Assembly (NCBI GenBank): GCA_023393095.1 | Contig: JAEWMT010000013.1 | Location: forward strand, 6,771 to 70,770 | From: Bacillota bacterium | GTDB taxonomy: Bacteria; Bacillota; Clostridia; Lachnospirales; Lachnospiraceae | Reading direction: 5' to 3' | DNA: 64,000 nt | In this document: in pieces, positions 18,756-28,351 of the stretch | Numbering within the stretch: position 1 is the stretch's first letter | Layout: every line of letters begins with the position of its first letter | Notes under the pieces: generated by a model | What the model was told of the DNA's origin: nothing | The model's database searches: none | What the model saw: the letters and a program-made list of their open reading frames with translations, nothing else | Made by a program: the position numbers and the translations under genes

Positions 18756-19027
18756 GATGCCGAACGCTTTATTGTCTATTTATACAATTATACAATTATG
18801 TAATGTGATATTTAAGATATAATTATATAACTTTTTCATATTTTACTGTTTTTATCCACCCTCAGGAGAGTCTTTTTATTTAAATAATAATATTTACTTA
18901 TTTATACTCAACATATCAGCATAGACATTTCGCGCTTCCGTTATCATTCATACTAACGCCCATGCTTCTTGGGCATAAATACTGAAGAATAGCTGTGTGT
19001 ACTATTAAATACCTGCTCTGTACCTGG
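18756..19027. other. AT-rich intergenic region, no gene seen
   Basis: This stretch between the PFOR promoter and the end of the kinase gene holds no credible frame. A weak hairpin GCCCA/TGGGC near 18960-18980 could help end the kinase transcript. Nothing else was recognised. Confidence 0.5.
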
Positions 19028-20278
19028 CTATGCCATCTTAAAAACTATTGTAACACTCATTTCATCCCCATTCCGTGCCGCATATATACTACCGTCCATT
19101 TTTTTCATTAATTGACGGCAGATATAAAGTCCCAGTCCGCTTCCGCTGTGATTTTCCGCATTTGAGCCGCGCCAAAAACTTTCAAAAATATGCGGTAGTT
19201 CAATTTCAGGCAGAGAACATCCACTATTGGCTATGGTAATCAGACGGTAATCCTCTTCCTCGGAAAATGTTATGTTAATGTATCTGCCATCCCCATATTT
19301 GATTGCATTTTCCATAACATTCTGAACTACCTCAACCACTCTGTCGAAATCTCCCTTAATCAAGCAATTGCTATATGGCTCTACAAGAAATTCTATTTTC
19401 AGCAAAGACAACTTTTCCAAATAGTAATTCTTAATTTTATCTATCAGTTCTGTAATATAGAATTCTGTATTATGAACCTCAAGGCTGAGAAAATCCTCAC
19501 TTGAAGCTTTGATGATCTCCGATACGAAGCCTTCTATCTCATCAACCTTAGCACTTATGTTTTTACCTATTTCCCTTCGCTTCTCATCACTATCATAAAG
19601 ATTTTTAGATATCGCCTTTGCATATAGATTAATTGCACTCAGCGGTGTTTTGATATCATGTGATATAGAAAGTACAAGTGTTTTCTTCTCCTTTTGAAGC
19701 TCTAATTCTTTTGTTTTATGATTTTCCAGATTTTCACGAAGCAAATCAAGTCCCCATATGAACCTGCCAAAAAAACGGTTTTTGTTCTCTTTCAATCCGA
19801 GTGAAAGATTACCCCTGGAAAGTTCATAAGGCACTTCTCTGATGTTATGAAATGGTTTTAGCAGCTTAGAGCGTATGAAAAATAGTATACCAAATATAAA
19901 TACCACCATAATCCCCAATGCCGCATTAACCAAACGATAAATTAATATGTATTCCCCAGATAAATGTGTCTCATAATCAAAACGGTAATACTTGCCCTTA
20001 ATTCTTTTAATAGCATAATCGCTGCCATTTCCTTCGTAAAATTTAACTTCATCGGTATTAGAATTTAATATGGTAACCTTTTTTACACAGCTATAGTTCT
20101 TAAGATCAATATGATCCATCCCGTTCTCTGATAATTCATGTTCAATTCGATTAATTTCAACCCTGTAGGTTCGACCAGTCTCTCTGCTTAATAAATAGTG
20201 AAGCAACAAGTTCATACAAACAATAATACCGATCAAAAAAAAGAAGATCTCTATCATAATTCGATTAAAGTTTTTCAT
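19028..20278 (-). CDS. Membrane sensor histidine kinase
   Basis: I start this protein of about 416 residues at the ATG 20278, seven bases after TGGAG, giving MKNFNRIMIEIFFF; a longer frame to 20350 has no ribosome binding site and runs into a hairpin. It has a membrane helix at residues 8-28, a short extracytoplasmic sensor of about 85 residues, a second helix, a HAMP-like linker, the phosphoacceptor box SISHDIKTPLSAI (His207) and a C-terminal ATPase with VMENAIKYG and GSGLGLYICRQL. It pairs with the response regulator just upstream. The exporter genes ahead of that suggest control of an ABC/FtsX system, as in antimicrobial-peptide sensing loci. Confidence 0.92.
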   Translation of the reverse strand: MKNFNRIMIEIFFFLIGIIVCMNLLLHYLLSRETGRTYRVEINRIEHELSENGMDHIDLKNYSCVKKVTILNSNTDEVKFYEGNGSDYAIKRIKGKYYRFDYETHLSGEYILIYRLVNAALGIMVVFIFGILFFIRSKLLKPFHNIREVPYELSRGNLSLGLKENKNRFFGRFIWGLDLLRENLENHKTKELELQKEKKTLVLSISHDIKTPLSAINLYAKAISKNLYDSDEKRREIGKNISAKVDEIEGFVSEIIKASSEDFLSLEVHNTEFYITELIDKIKNYYLEKLSLLKIEFLVEPYSNCLIKGDFDRVVEVVQNVMENAIKYGDGRYINITFSEEEDYRLITIANSGCSLPEIELPHIFESFWRGSNAENHSGSGLGLYICRQLMKKMDGSIYAARNGDEMSVTIVFKMA

Positions 20279-20328
20279 ATAAATCTCCATTCTGACGATA
20301 AATAAAGATGTCGTAAAATAGCTTTCTG

Positions 20329-20396
20329 TGAAATAAGGGACTTTGCACAATCTCCTTAATGCACTGTTTGGAGATTGTGAGGAGTCCCTTATTTCA
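20329..20396. repeat. Long hairpin between response regulator and kinase genes
   Basis: Two 27-nt arms match as inverted repeats except for three adjacent bases, with a 14-nt loop. The outer part reads TGAAATAAGGGACT on both strands. It lies between the regulator stop and the kinase start. There is no U-run on either side, so it is not a plain terminator; it could stabilise or process the transcript and lower kinase expression. Confidence 0.8.
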
Positions 20397-20440
20397 TAAA
20401 TATCTAAATCGACAGCCTCTTTGGTATTTTCACATACATT

Positions 20441-21103
20441 TTACTCGAAGCGATATCCAACACCCCACACCGTCTGAAGTCTTACCGGGTTTTTCGGTTC
20501 TTCTTCTATCTTCTGTCTGAGCCACTTGATATGTACCGTTAGTGTCTGCGGTTCACTGAAGCTGTCAAAGCCCCATATTTTATTAAATAGCCATTCTTTC
20601 TTCAGAGTTTTCGATTTATTTTCCATCAATAAAAGTAATAGATCAAATTCCTTTGAGGTCGTGATCAATTCTTTGTCATTGCAGTAGACTTTTCTCTGTA
20701 ATTTATCAATTTTAAGGTTTTTATCAATCACAATGTTACTTTCATATCTGCGTTTAAAAATACCTTTAATCTTTGCAATGAGTATATCAATATCATAGGG
20801 CTTTTCTATATAATCATCTGCTCCCAATAAAAGTCCGTTCAGTTTATCCTCTTTATCAGTCTTTGCGCTGACTATAATAATCGGTATACTACTATCCTGT
20901 CTGATCTTCTGACAGACTGCAAAACCATCCATGCCAGGTAGCATAATATCAAGTACGATAAGGCGAGTTCCTTCTTTATCTAGGTAATTCATCCCTTCTT
21001 CACCACTCGCCGCAAGAAAAACACTATAGCCATCTGCTCTCAGAAAATCACACAACAGATTACCAATTTCCCAATTATCTTCAACAATCAGAATATCCGC
21101 CAT
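20441..21103 (-). CDS. OmpR/PhoB-type response regulator
   Basis: This 220-residue regulator has a receiver domain with the acidic pocket ED (residues 8-9), phosphoacceptor Asp52 in LIVLDIMLPGMDG and Lys in the YIEKPYD motif, then a winged-helix DNA-binding domain ending VWGVGYRFE. I start at ATG 21103, directly after GGAGG; an upstream ATG at 21151 has no ribosome binding site and lies next to a large palindrome. The cognate kinase follows and the ABC exporter genes precede, all on one strand. Its likely target is the promoter of the exporter operon. Confidence 0.94.
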   Translation of the reverse strand: MADILIVEDNWEIGNLLCDFLRADGYSVFLAASGEEGMNYLDKEGTRLIVLDIMLPGMDGFAVCQKIRQDSSIPIIIVSAKTDKEDKLNGLLLGADDYIEKPYDIDILIAKIKGIFKRRYESNIVIDKNLKIDKLQRKVYCNDKELITTSKEFDLLLLLMENKSKTLKKEWLFNKIWGFDSFSEPQTLTVHIKWLRQKIEEEPKNPVRLQTVWGVGYRFE

Positions 21104-21131
21104 AAAGCCTCCACATCCGTCAAAAACCGTA

Positions 21132-21395
21132 TAATTTGATTTGTGTGTCATAAGTTATCATTAAGGTTAATCAAAGAATATGTGTGCATATATATACAGA
21201 TGACGAAGACCGGCTGAAAGCGGTTGCTTTTTCTTTCGTTTAAGACTCAGTAAAATGTACGCAGCTGCGAACATTTTACATCTCTGAGGCTTAATAAGAA
21301 AGTTACCGCTTGATGTAAAGGCAAGTCATATGTATATATATGCACACATATTCATCTCTTTACATAAATCTAACTTATGACAATCAAACCAAATT
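21132..21395. repeat. Large nested palindrome (about 265 bp), MITE-like
   Basis: The core (21176-21353) has 22-nt terminal inverted repeats, GAATATGTGTGCATATATAT and its complement, with further inner pairs: AAGCGGT/ACCGCTT, AAGACTCAG/CTGAGGCTT, TAAAATGT/ACATTTTA, and CGCAGCTGCG at the centre. Outside the core, TAATTTGATTTG...TCATAAGTTA (21132-21157) pairs with its near complement at 21370-21395. Almost the whole sequence can fold on itself. It fills the gap between the ABC gene and the response regulator. No transposase is encoded. Confidence 0.8.
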
Positions 21396-21397
21396 AC

Positions 21398-22165
21398 TTA
21401 CCAGCCCATCTCCATCAGCCAGTTATTTAATGATCGTTCACGTTCCTTTAGCGTATTTTCATCGCTGTATCTGTCTAAATGATACTCTCCTTTTATATTT
21501 CCGTCAACAAGGTAAATCACCCGGGTACACTTGGCTGCAACCTTTACATCATGAGTTACAAGCATAATTGTTGTGCCTTCCTCATTGATTTTCTGTAGCT
21601 CTCTCATAACCTCATCGGAGGAGGTACGGTTTAGAGCACCTGTAGGCTCATCAGCAAATATCATCCCTGGTTTGTTAATCAAACTTCTACAAATACAGGC
21701 GCGCTGAAGCTGCCCTCCGGACACCTCTGTAATATCATTATCAGCTATCTCAATAATACCTAACTTCCTCATCAGCTCCTGCCCTCTTTTTACGGTTTCT
21801 TTCCTGCTCTCATTATGTTTCTTCGACTGGCAGGAAGGAAGGATAATGTTATCTAATACCGTAAGATTTTTCAGCATATACATCTGCTGGAAGATAAAAC
21901 CCATTTCATCCAGTCTGGTATTTGCAAGCTTTTTCGGATTCAGGCTGTCAATATCATTTCCAAAGAAGCTTACCTTTCCGGCTGTTACGCGATCCATGCC
22001 TGAAACAGTGTACAAAAGAGTTGATTTTCCTGAACCGGAGGGTCCCATTACAGCGACCATTTCTCCTTCATCAATATGAAAGCTTATATTTCTAAGGACA
22101 TTGTTCTGTCTTTTATTTACGATATATGTCTTACATAAATCCTTTACTTCAAGTACGTTTGTCAT
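21398..22165 (-). CDS. ABC transporter ATP-binding protein (MacB/BceA type)
   Basis: This 255-residue ATPase has Walker A GPSGSGKST (41-49), the Q-loop IFQQMYML, the signature VSGGQLQRA, Walker B GMIFADEPTGAL and the switch His in MLVTHD. I start at ATG 22165, seven bases after AAGGAGG, giving MTNVLEVKDL; the longer frame has no ribosome binding site. It energises the FtsX-type permease encoded just upstream. Such pairs export or extract lipids, peptides or antibiotics rather than import solutes. Confidence 0.94.
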   Translation of the reverse strand: MTNVLEVKDLCKTYIVNKRQNNVLRNISFHIDEGEMVAVMGPSGSGKSTLLYTVSGMDRVTAGKVSFFGNDIDSLNPKKLANTRLDEMGFIFQQMYMLKNLTVLDNIILPSCQSKKHNESRKETVKRGQELMRKLGIIEIADNDITEVSGGQLQRACICRSLINKPGMIFADEPTGALNRTSSDEVMRELQKINEEGTTIMLVTHDVKVAAKCTRVIYLVDGNIKGEYHLDRYSDENTLKERERSLNNWLMEMGW

Positions 22166-22246
22166 AAATACCTCCTTGCCCCTTTCGGCATCTGCATGAT
22201 TACTATTTAAAATAGCTTCCTTTTTCAACTACGCTACCTATTGCTA

Positions 22247-24616
22247 CTATTCAATATTATTGGTTTCACGAGCAGTAATTCTTCTGATCCTAGATGCAGT
22301 CAGAATGCTTGCTACCATTGTAAATACAAATATAATTACTGGATACACTACATAAACCTCAAGCGGTTTTATAACCATTTCAATATGGCTGGCTCCCATC
22401 ATTTCAAATATCTTTTCGGTTGAAATTTTGGCTACCGGATTGGATAAAATTACACTTAGTACGGAAGAGATTAATAAAACAATTCCAATACGCATTGTCT
22501 GCCACTTTACAATAGCAAAATTACTAAATCCAATACTTTTTAGCATTCCGATTTCACCTTTTTCCTTTGTGATAAAGGTCTTTTCCATCAGAACAGCAAC
22601 AAGTATGTTTATCATAATGGTAACAGTAATGATTAAATTTTTTACACCCTGCAGCTGGCCCGCCACATCACCCATGCTATCGCTTATGTATTCCCCTCCG
22701 GTTATAACTTCGTAGCCAGGATATATTTTTTCCAGTTCTTTAAATCGCTCTTTTATTTTTGCTGCTGACGGATGATCCTTAAATTTTAATTGAATTGGTG
22801 ATATTCCAATAATGCGAGAACTATCTAATTTTTCCTTCTCACTAAACCGAATCCCTTCTCCAAGATTACTCATGGATTGAAAATAGCCTGTTACGATATA
22901 TTCCTTCTCTGCATCGCCTGTTTTAATATTTACGGTATCACCTATTTTTGCATCAATATGCCCCGCTGTTATTTTTGTTAGTGCAACCTCGTTGGCATAT
23001 TTCGGTGGTTGCCCATTTGTATAGGAATATTGATCGGCTGTCACCCCAAAACCCTGTTCTCCCAAAGATGAATAACTGGTTTCATTTTTTGATATTTTAA
23101 ATTTGAATGTTGTTTCATAGAAGGCTGATACAGGCATACCATTTTCCTGCAGAGTGTCCTCAATATCCTCAAGCTTATTATTAAAGAACTCCGGTCCGTT
23201 TTCTCGGAACTCCTTAAAATTATTTACATCTCTTAAATATACATCGCTTTCCACCATACCAAACCATTTGACCAGTTTGTCACTCTTCAACGTGTTAATT
23301 GAATTAGTAAGATCAATGATGAGAATGATACCAATGGTAAAGGTTATAATCAGTATACTGTATTTTCTCAATCCGCTAACAATATCATTCACTGCCATAA
23401 ATAAGGTTGCGGATAATCGGCTTTTATTTAGATTTAGTATACCTTTTCTCTTAAAGCGTTCTCCATCCGAGCCATTTCTAATTGCATCGATTGGCGAGAA
23501 CTTATTTACTTGCCTTGTACATAAGTAACAGAAGAGAATTACAATCGCAATAATCAGAACCGAACATAAAAGGCTTATGCTACGACCAGTAACACTGTCC
23601 GATAGGATGATATTTTTTGAAACTTGCCTAAGAAACATATTGCCGAACGGTATACTGCATAAATAACCGATTACCACACCAATTGTTGATATCGCCAGAT
23701 ACTTAATAATATACAGTCCCCGAATTTTTCTTACTTTTATTCCGATTGCTTTCATTATTCCAATTTCTCTAAATTCTTCCTTAAGAGTAAATACGATTGT
23801 AAAACGAAGTATTAAAAGGGATATCACAATCAAACAGGCACTAACCACCAGAAGAAATCCTGCAATCATCATATCCATAATATAAGAAAATGAAATCAGC
23901 TGCTTATCACAGGCTAAAATAATAACAAATCCCATATTATTGAATTCTTTCTCAAATGCTTTTAAGTGATCCGAATTAACCGAATAGATTGCTCCCATTT
24001 CAAAGTCAGTATTGGATTTCAGCTGTTTAAAATCATTATCATTGACAATAAATCTAGCCGAACCCATCATGCTTGATCCTAAGAAAGCATCCTTACAATT
24101 ACCCTTGATTGTAAAATTTTTTCTATAATTTCCGCTTTTTATGGTAATCACATCACCCGAATGCAGATTATTGTCAGTCAGTAATTTAATCGGCACATAG
24201 ATCTCCCCATCATTTATATTGGTAATCTCCTTATTATCGCTGTCAAAAAATTTCTGCTGCTTAACATGGTAGCTGTTGATAAAAGCCGCACCCGCCATAT
24301 TAATATTTTTGCCGTTAGAAAGTTTGATATCATTACTTGCTAAATTTACGTTTTCGTCCACTGACCAATCTTTCACGTATTTGTTATTATTCAGAAAATC
24401 CACAATTTCTTTGTCATTTCTCTCATCTTTCAATGCGATGAACAAATAATCACTTAATTCTGCTTTTTGTAGATAACTGTCCATTGCATTCGATATGACA
24501 AGCAGGTTATTTGTACTGCTTGCAATAAAGGTTGACGCAAGAATAATAAAAATCAATAGAATTATATTCATGGTCTTTTTCCGTTTCAGATCCTTCGAGA
24601 GTATTCTAAAGTACAT
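22247..24616 (-). CDS. FtsX-like ABC transporter permease
   Basis: This 789-residue membrane protein has an N-terminal helix, a large extracytoplasmic domain (about 40-240), three helices with the FtsX motif FREIGIMKAIGIKVRKI, a second extracytoplasmic region (about 440-640) and a second FtsX-type set of three helices with EKGEIGMLKSIGFSN. It has two FtsX domains, as in large MacB/BceB-type permeases. It is the first gene of the exporter operon and is followed by its ATPase after about 80 nt. The response regulator and kinase downstream suggest induction by an external signal, perhaps an antimicrobial peptide. Confidence 0.92.
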   Translation of the reverse strand: MYFRILSKDLKRKKTMNIILLIFIILASTFIASSTNNLLVISNAMDSYLQKAELSDYLFIALKDERNDKEIVDFLNNNKYVKDWSVDENVNLASNDIKLSNGKNINMAGAAFINSYHVKQQKFFDSDNKEITNINDGEIYVPIKLLTDNNLHSGDVITIKSGNYRKNFTIKGNCKDAFLGSSMMGSARFIVNDNDFKQLKSNTDFEMGAIYSVNSDHLKAFEKEFNNMGFVIILACDKQLISFSYIMDMMIAGFLLVVSACLIVISLLILRFTIVFTLKEEFREIGIMKAIGIKVRKIRGLYIIKYLAISTIGVVIGYLCSIPFGNMFLRQVSKNIILSDSVTGRSISLLCSVLIIAIVILFCYLCTRQVNKFSPIDAIRNGSDGERFKRKGILNLNKSRLSATLFMAVNDIVSGLRKYSILIITFTIGIILIIDLTNSINTLKSDKLVKWFGMVESDVYLRDVNNFKEFRENGPEFFNNKLEDIEDTLQENGMPVSAFYETTFKFKISKNETSYSSLGEQGFGVTADQYSYTNGQPPKYANEVALTKITAGHIDAKIGDTVNIKTGDAEKEYIVTGYFQSMSNLGEGIRFSEKEKLDSSRIIGISPIQLKFKDHPSAAKIKERFKELEKIYPGYEVITGGEYISDSMGDVAGQLQGVKNLIITVTIMINILVAVLMEKTFITKEKGEIGMLKSIGFSNFAIVKWQTMRIGIVLLISSVLSVILSNPVAKISTEKIFEMMGASHIEMVIKPLEVYVVYPVIIFVFTMVASILTASRIRRITARETNNIE

Positions 24617-24969
24617 ATGTAAACCCCTTTCCTTTACTATGGTTTGATTGTAACAGGGGAATTATTAAATAATCCTTAAATCAATTTCTAAAATGTATCT
24701 TTTTTATAACTTTCGATAATGCTTGGTAAAATCAGCATCTCAATTTATGAAGAAGTCATCATTTATGATATTTTTATTTTATCAAGCATAGCTTTACACT
24801 TTTACTTTGAAGATTCTTTTAATAATTCATAATCCCGCGGCAGAATAATATAATGTAATAATACCGTGAGTGTATACCCGGTAACTTCCTGCCACTTGTT
24901 TTGAGAGTGCCATCTTAACCTACGGCACTATTATTTACTCAAAATGTATGCTCAGAAAAGGAGGGATTT
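24617..24969. other. Divergent intergenic region, promoters for the FtsX gene and the SpoIID-like gene
   Basis: This holds the start regions of two divergent genes. A small hairpin AGTGCC/GGCACT lies near 24906-24930. I could not identify a convincing sigma-E promoter for the sporulation-type gene. No coding frame is credible. Confidence 0.4.
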
Positions 24970-25929
24970 ATGAAAAAAGTTCTTTTAAAAACCCTGATTA
25001 TCTGTGTTATAGTCCTTCTGCTTCCTTTTATTCTGACCCTGCTGTTTGTGGAAAAGGATAATAATAAATCAACGGAGGCAATGAATTTTTCCATATATTA
25101 CGAAGTAAATGGCAATAAGGATGAAATAAATTTTGATGATTATCTGATTGGAGTTGTTGCCGCGAATATGCCGGCCGGATATGAAATGGAAGCCTTAAAA
25201 GCACAGGCTGTGATTGCACGAACTTATGCTTTATACAACGTTGCTCTGCTGGAGAAGGACGACCCTGATAAAACCACCTTTACCACCTCTGAGCTTGGTC
25301 TTTCCTATCTTAGTCATGATTCCTTAGAACAATTTTGGGGCAAGGGTGACTACAGCAAGAATTATACCAAGCTTGAAAGTGCAGTGAATGACACTAGGGA
25401 TAAGGTTCTGGTTTATGAAGATGAATTGATTCTTCCTGTATTTTTTAATACGGGTTCCGGTTATACCAGAAATGCCTCAGAGGCCTGGGGTGTTGATGTT
25501 CCCTATTTAACCAGTGTTTCCAGTAAGCAGGATGTTACCTCCACTGATTATCTACATATTCAAGAGTTCGAGGTTGATGATCTGATATCCCTGCTTGGTA
25601 AATACGATAAGGATATCAGTTTATCCAAAGATAAATTCTTTGATGAGGTAAAAGTAACCTCCAGAGATAGTACCGGCTATGTATTAAAAATCAACCTTGG
25701 CAAAAAAACCGTTGCCGGTGAAGAATTTGCCAAGGTTGTAGGACTTTCGTCAAATCATTTTTATATTGAGGAATATGAGAAAAAAGCACGCATCATCTGT
25801 AATGGTTCGGGTCACGGCGTCGGACTAAGCCAATACGGTGCAAATGCCATGGCCGAAGAAGGTTCCGACTATACTGATATTCTTAAGCATTATTATTCTG
25901 GCGTTTCCCTTTCCAGTCTGCCTGAATAA
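24970..25929 (+). CDS. SpoIID/LytB-domain protein (stage II sporulation protein D-like)
   Basis: This 319-residue protein has an N-terminal membrane anchor (residues 5-27) and an extracellular SpoIID domain with INFDDYLIGVVAANMP, EALKAQAVIARTYA, TGSGYTRNASEAWG and the C-terminal GSGHGVGLSQYGANAMA. SpoIID cuts peptidoglycan glycan strands during engulfment. The family usually has Glu in the AAxMP motif (EMP), the residue needed for cleavage in SpoIID, but this protein has Asn66 there. It may be an inactive or altered paralogue. The start follows AAGGAGGG. It is convergent with and overlaps the transglutaminase gene by 47 nt. There are no other spoIID-region genes nearby. Confidence 0.88.
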   Translation: MKKVLLKTLIICVIVLLLPFILTLLFVEKDNNKSTEAMNFSIYYEVNGNKDEINFDDYLIGVVAANMPAGYEMEALKAQAVIARTYALYNVALLEKDDPDKTTFTTSELGLSYLSHDSLEQFWGKGDYSKNYTKLESAVNDTRDKVLVYEDELILPVFFNTGSGYTRNASEAWGVDVPYLTSVSSKQDVTSTDYLHIQEFEVDDLISLLGKYDKDISLSKDKFFDEVKVTSRDSTGYVLKINLGKKTVAGEEFAKVVGLSSNHFYIEEYEKKARIICNGSGHGVGLSQYGANAMAEEGSDYTDILKHYYSGVSLSSLPE

Positions 25930-28351
25930 GGAATGTAAAGTCATTTAGCCATGCCTTAAACCGACTCATTTCCCCTTTCTGCTTCGCAGAAAGACCCAGA
26001 TAAAAGGTTTCCACCTTACTAAAGTCCTCTTTCGATATCTCTTCCTCTCCATATCGGTAAAGCATAAAAATCTCTGCCACTTTGATGAAGGTAACATTTT
26101 TGTATTCATATAAGTTCTTGACTCTTTTCGAAAGCATCAGTATGGTTTCCTGCTGCCCAAGAGAAAAGCCCTCACGTTGCAAAAGCTTCAATACCCGTAA
26201 GAATAGCATATACGTTTTACCGCTGTTACTGGCAGTTTGAAACACCTTTTTATATTGATGCTTTAGTATATAATAATAAATAAATATACTAATGATGAGA
26301 CAGCCTGATACAATAAAAATGATAGCAAGCCCTCCAAGGATCTCGTTTGCATAATGCTTCCTTGCTTTAATCTTATCCTTCTGATCCTCTTTTAAAGAAT
26401 TCATCTGATCCATCTGATTATTTTGATACATTCTCTGATAGTATGAGTAATCATCTGACGTACCTGATTCAGAATTTTCATTTGTATCCTGTTTCGTTAA
26501 CGGTGCCCACTTGGTATAACGGGTATCATAGAATGGCGCTGTTGCTTCAAACGGTATCCATCCTATTCCTTCCAGATAGGCTTCTGCCCAGGCATGAGCA
26601 TCACTATTTTTCACAGGAGTTTGATAATTCCATTCGTTTTTGTCGCATCTGACTACAAACCCCTCTACATATCTCATAGGTACTCCAATGCATCTTCCTA
26701 ATACTGCCATTGCAGTGGCATAGGAGGTACAATAGCCTTTTTTATTATCAAACAGAAAATAGTCTACAAAGTCTCTTCCCTTTGGTACCTTTCCCGGCTC
26801 GAGGGTATAGGTATAATTGATCAGGTATGCTTCGATTGCCTTAAGCTTATCATAAGTATTGTTATATCCTGCTGTAATATTATAAGCAAGCTGTCTTACC
26901 CTGTCCGGCAGCTCTTTGGGTAGTTCTGTATATCGGGATTCTATCAATTCACTCCTTTTTGCCAGCACCTCATAGATATCATTTCTTGCCATAAGGTTAT
27001 CAACTTTATCACTATATAGAAGTATCTCTTGCACCCATTCCTCAGTCTCCATATTTCTCACAGGTGCCTTGTCATAGGAAAATGTGTCTGATTCCTTTAA
27101 CATATTCTGAAATGCCTTATCCTTCAAATTCATTTCAAAATATGTACTCTGGTAAGAGGTTCCCTTTCCACGAGCCCTATTAAAAGTGATCTGCGGTTTA
27201 TCCTCTGAAAGTTTTTTATCGGAAGAATATATATTTAAATTACTGGTTTTTAGCGGGTAAAACAGCGTCTTCGTCTTAATATTGTTATAATTAATTACGA
27301 TATCCTTCGTTTTCACTAATTGACTATTCTTCAACAATACACGATTTTGCCTCGAAAGAGCCAGTGCCAATTCCGTATAGTCCAGAAAATAATCCTTTTC
27401 ATTGCTTAGATAATCCTTCTTACTCTTCTTCCAGCTGCTTCCGGTATAGATATCTGCAATCGAACCAGCTAGGTAGACAGAATCCTTATATTTAAGTCCC
27501 GATACCTTAAGCGCTTCATTATTATCCTTTACTAACCTCCCCCCCTTATCTAGGTTACCGTTATCATCTGAATAGCCGGAAGAAGTCATAAAGAATTCCA
27601 TCTCACCACTACCAAAATAATAATCGAAATCTGTCTTCCATGTCTCAATTTGATTCAGAATACCATGATAAGTCTTCTTGACAATAGTCCACTTGATTGG
27701 ATATTGGTGTGACGGCAGACCGGTTGCTAACACACAGAGCAGAAGGCAAACAGGAGCCAGGTAAAGCATTCCTTCCTTCTTATTCTTTCTACCTGCCTTT
27801 TTATTGTAAATATTACCATAGAGCTCAATTACTATGGTCATGATATAAAATATACTGATACCTACCACTGCCTTACTGACATTAACCTTACTGATACAGA
27901 GAACGACAAGCGCAACCAGTATGATACTGGCTATAATTAACTTAGACATTTCATTCTTCATCAACAGATAAAGAATAATCGCTCCTGCCAGTGAAGCAAT
28001 AAATACAGCGAATACGGCATATTTTAATGAGTAAAGCTCCTCGGTGCCGTTATAAACCCTACACCAGCTTGTGAAATTTAAGATCCATTTAAACGGATTA
28101 AACTTTATCAACCAGAAGATCAGTGCCAGAAGAAGTATGATACAAAATACTATAATATAACAGATAACATTCTTCTTTGTCAGATCAAACACATACAACA
28201 GGAGGATTAAAGCTAGTGAAAAGGAAGCAGTTACAAAAAATGGTACCCTCAATATAAAATACTGATTGAGAACCAGCGCAAAAGCCCATGTTAATGCTGC
28301 ACTTAATATAACATGATATAATTGATACAGTTTTTCCCTATCCTTTAGCAC
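25883..28351 (-). CDS. Membrane-anchored transglutaminase-like protein (TgpA type)
   Basis: This 822-residue protein has about eight N-terminal membrane helices (to about residue 215), an extracytoplasmic region with a transglutaminase core, a further helix near 670 and a cytoplasmic tail resembling DUF4129. The catalytic Cys is in KKGYCTSYATAM (about 538) and the His in DAHAWAEAY (about 585); the third position is Glu in GWIPFEATAP, as is common in Gram-positive members. The start is a GTG overlapping the end of the DUF58 gene by 7 nt and preceded by GGAGGGGGG. MoxR-DUF58-transglutaminase operons are widespread; the function is thought to be cell-envelope protein modification but is not settled. 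Confidence 0.9.
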   Translation of the reverse strand: MLKDREKLYQLYHVILSAALTWAFALVLNQYFILRVPFFVTASFSLALILLLYVFDLTKKNVICYIIVFCIILLLALIFWLIKFNPFKWILNFTSWCRVYNGTEELYSLKYAVFAVFIASLAGAIILYLLMKNEMSKLIIASIILVALVVLCISKVNVSKAVVGISIFYIMTIVIELYGNIYNKKAGRKNKKEGMLYLAPVCLLLCVLATGLPSHQYPIKWTIVKKTYHGILNQIETWKTDFDYYFGSGEMEFFMTSSGYSDDNGNLDKGGRLVKDNNEALKVSGLKYKDSVYLAGSIADIYTGSSWKKSKKDYLSNEKDYFLDYTELALALSRQNRVLLKNSQLVKTKDIVINYNNIKTKTLFYPLKTSNLNIYSSDKKLSEDKPQITFNRARGKGTSYQSTYFEMNLKDKAFQNMLKESDTFSYDKAPVRNMETEEWVQEILLYSDKVDNLMARNDIYEVLAKRSELIESRYTELPKELPDRVRQLAYNITAGYNNTYDKLKAIEAYLINYTYTLEPGKVPKGRDFVDYFLFDNKKGYCTSYATAMAVLGRCIGVPMRYVEGFVVRCDKNEWNYQTPVKNSDAHAWAEAYLEGIGWIPFEATAPFYDTRYTKWAPLTKQDTNENSESGTSDDYSYYQRMYQNNQMDQMNSLKEDQKDKIKARKHYANEILGGLAIIFIVSGCLIISIFIYYYILKHQYKKVFQTASNSGKTYMLFLRVLKLLQREGFSLGQQETILMLSKRVKNLYEYKNVTFIKVAEIFMLYRYGEEEISKEDFSKVETFYLGLSAKQKGEMSRFKAWLNDFTFLIQADWKGKRQNNNA

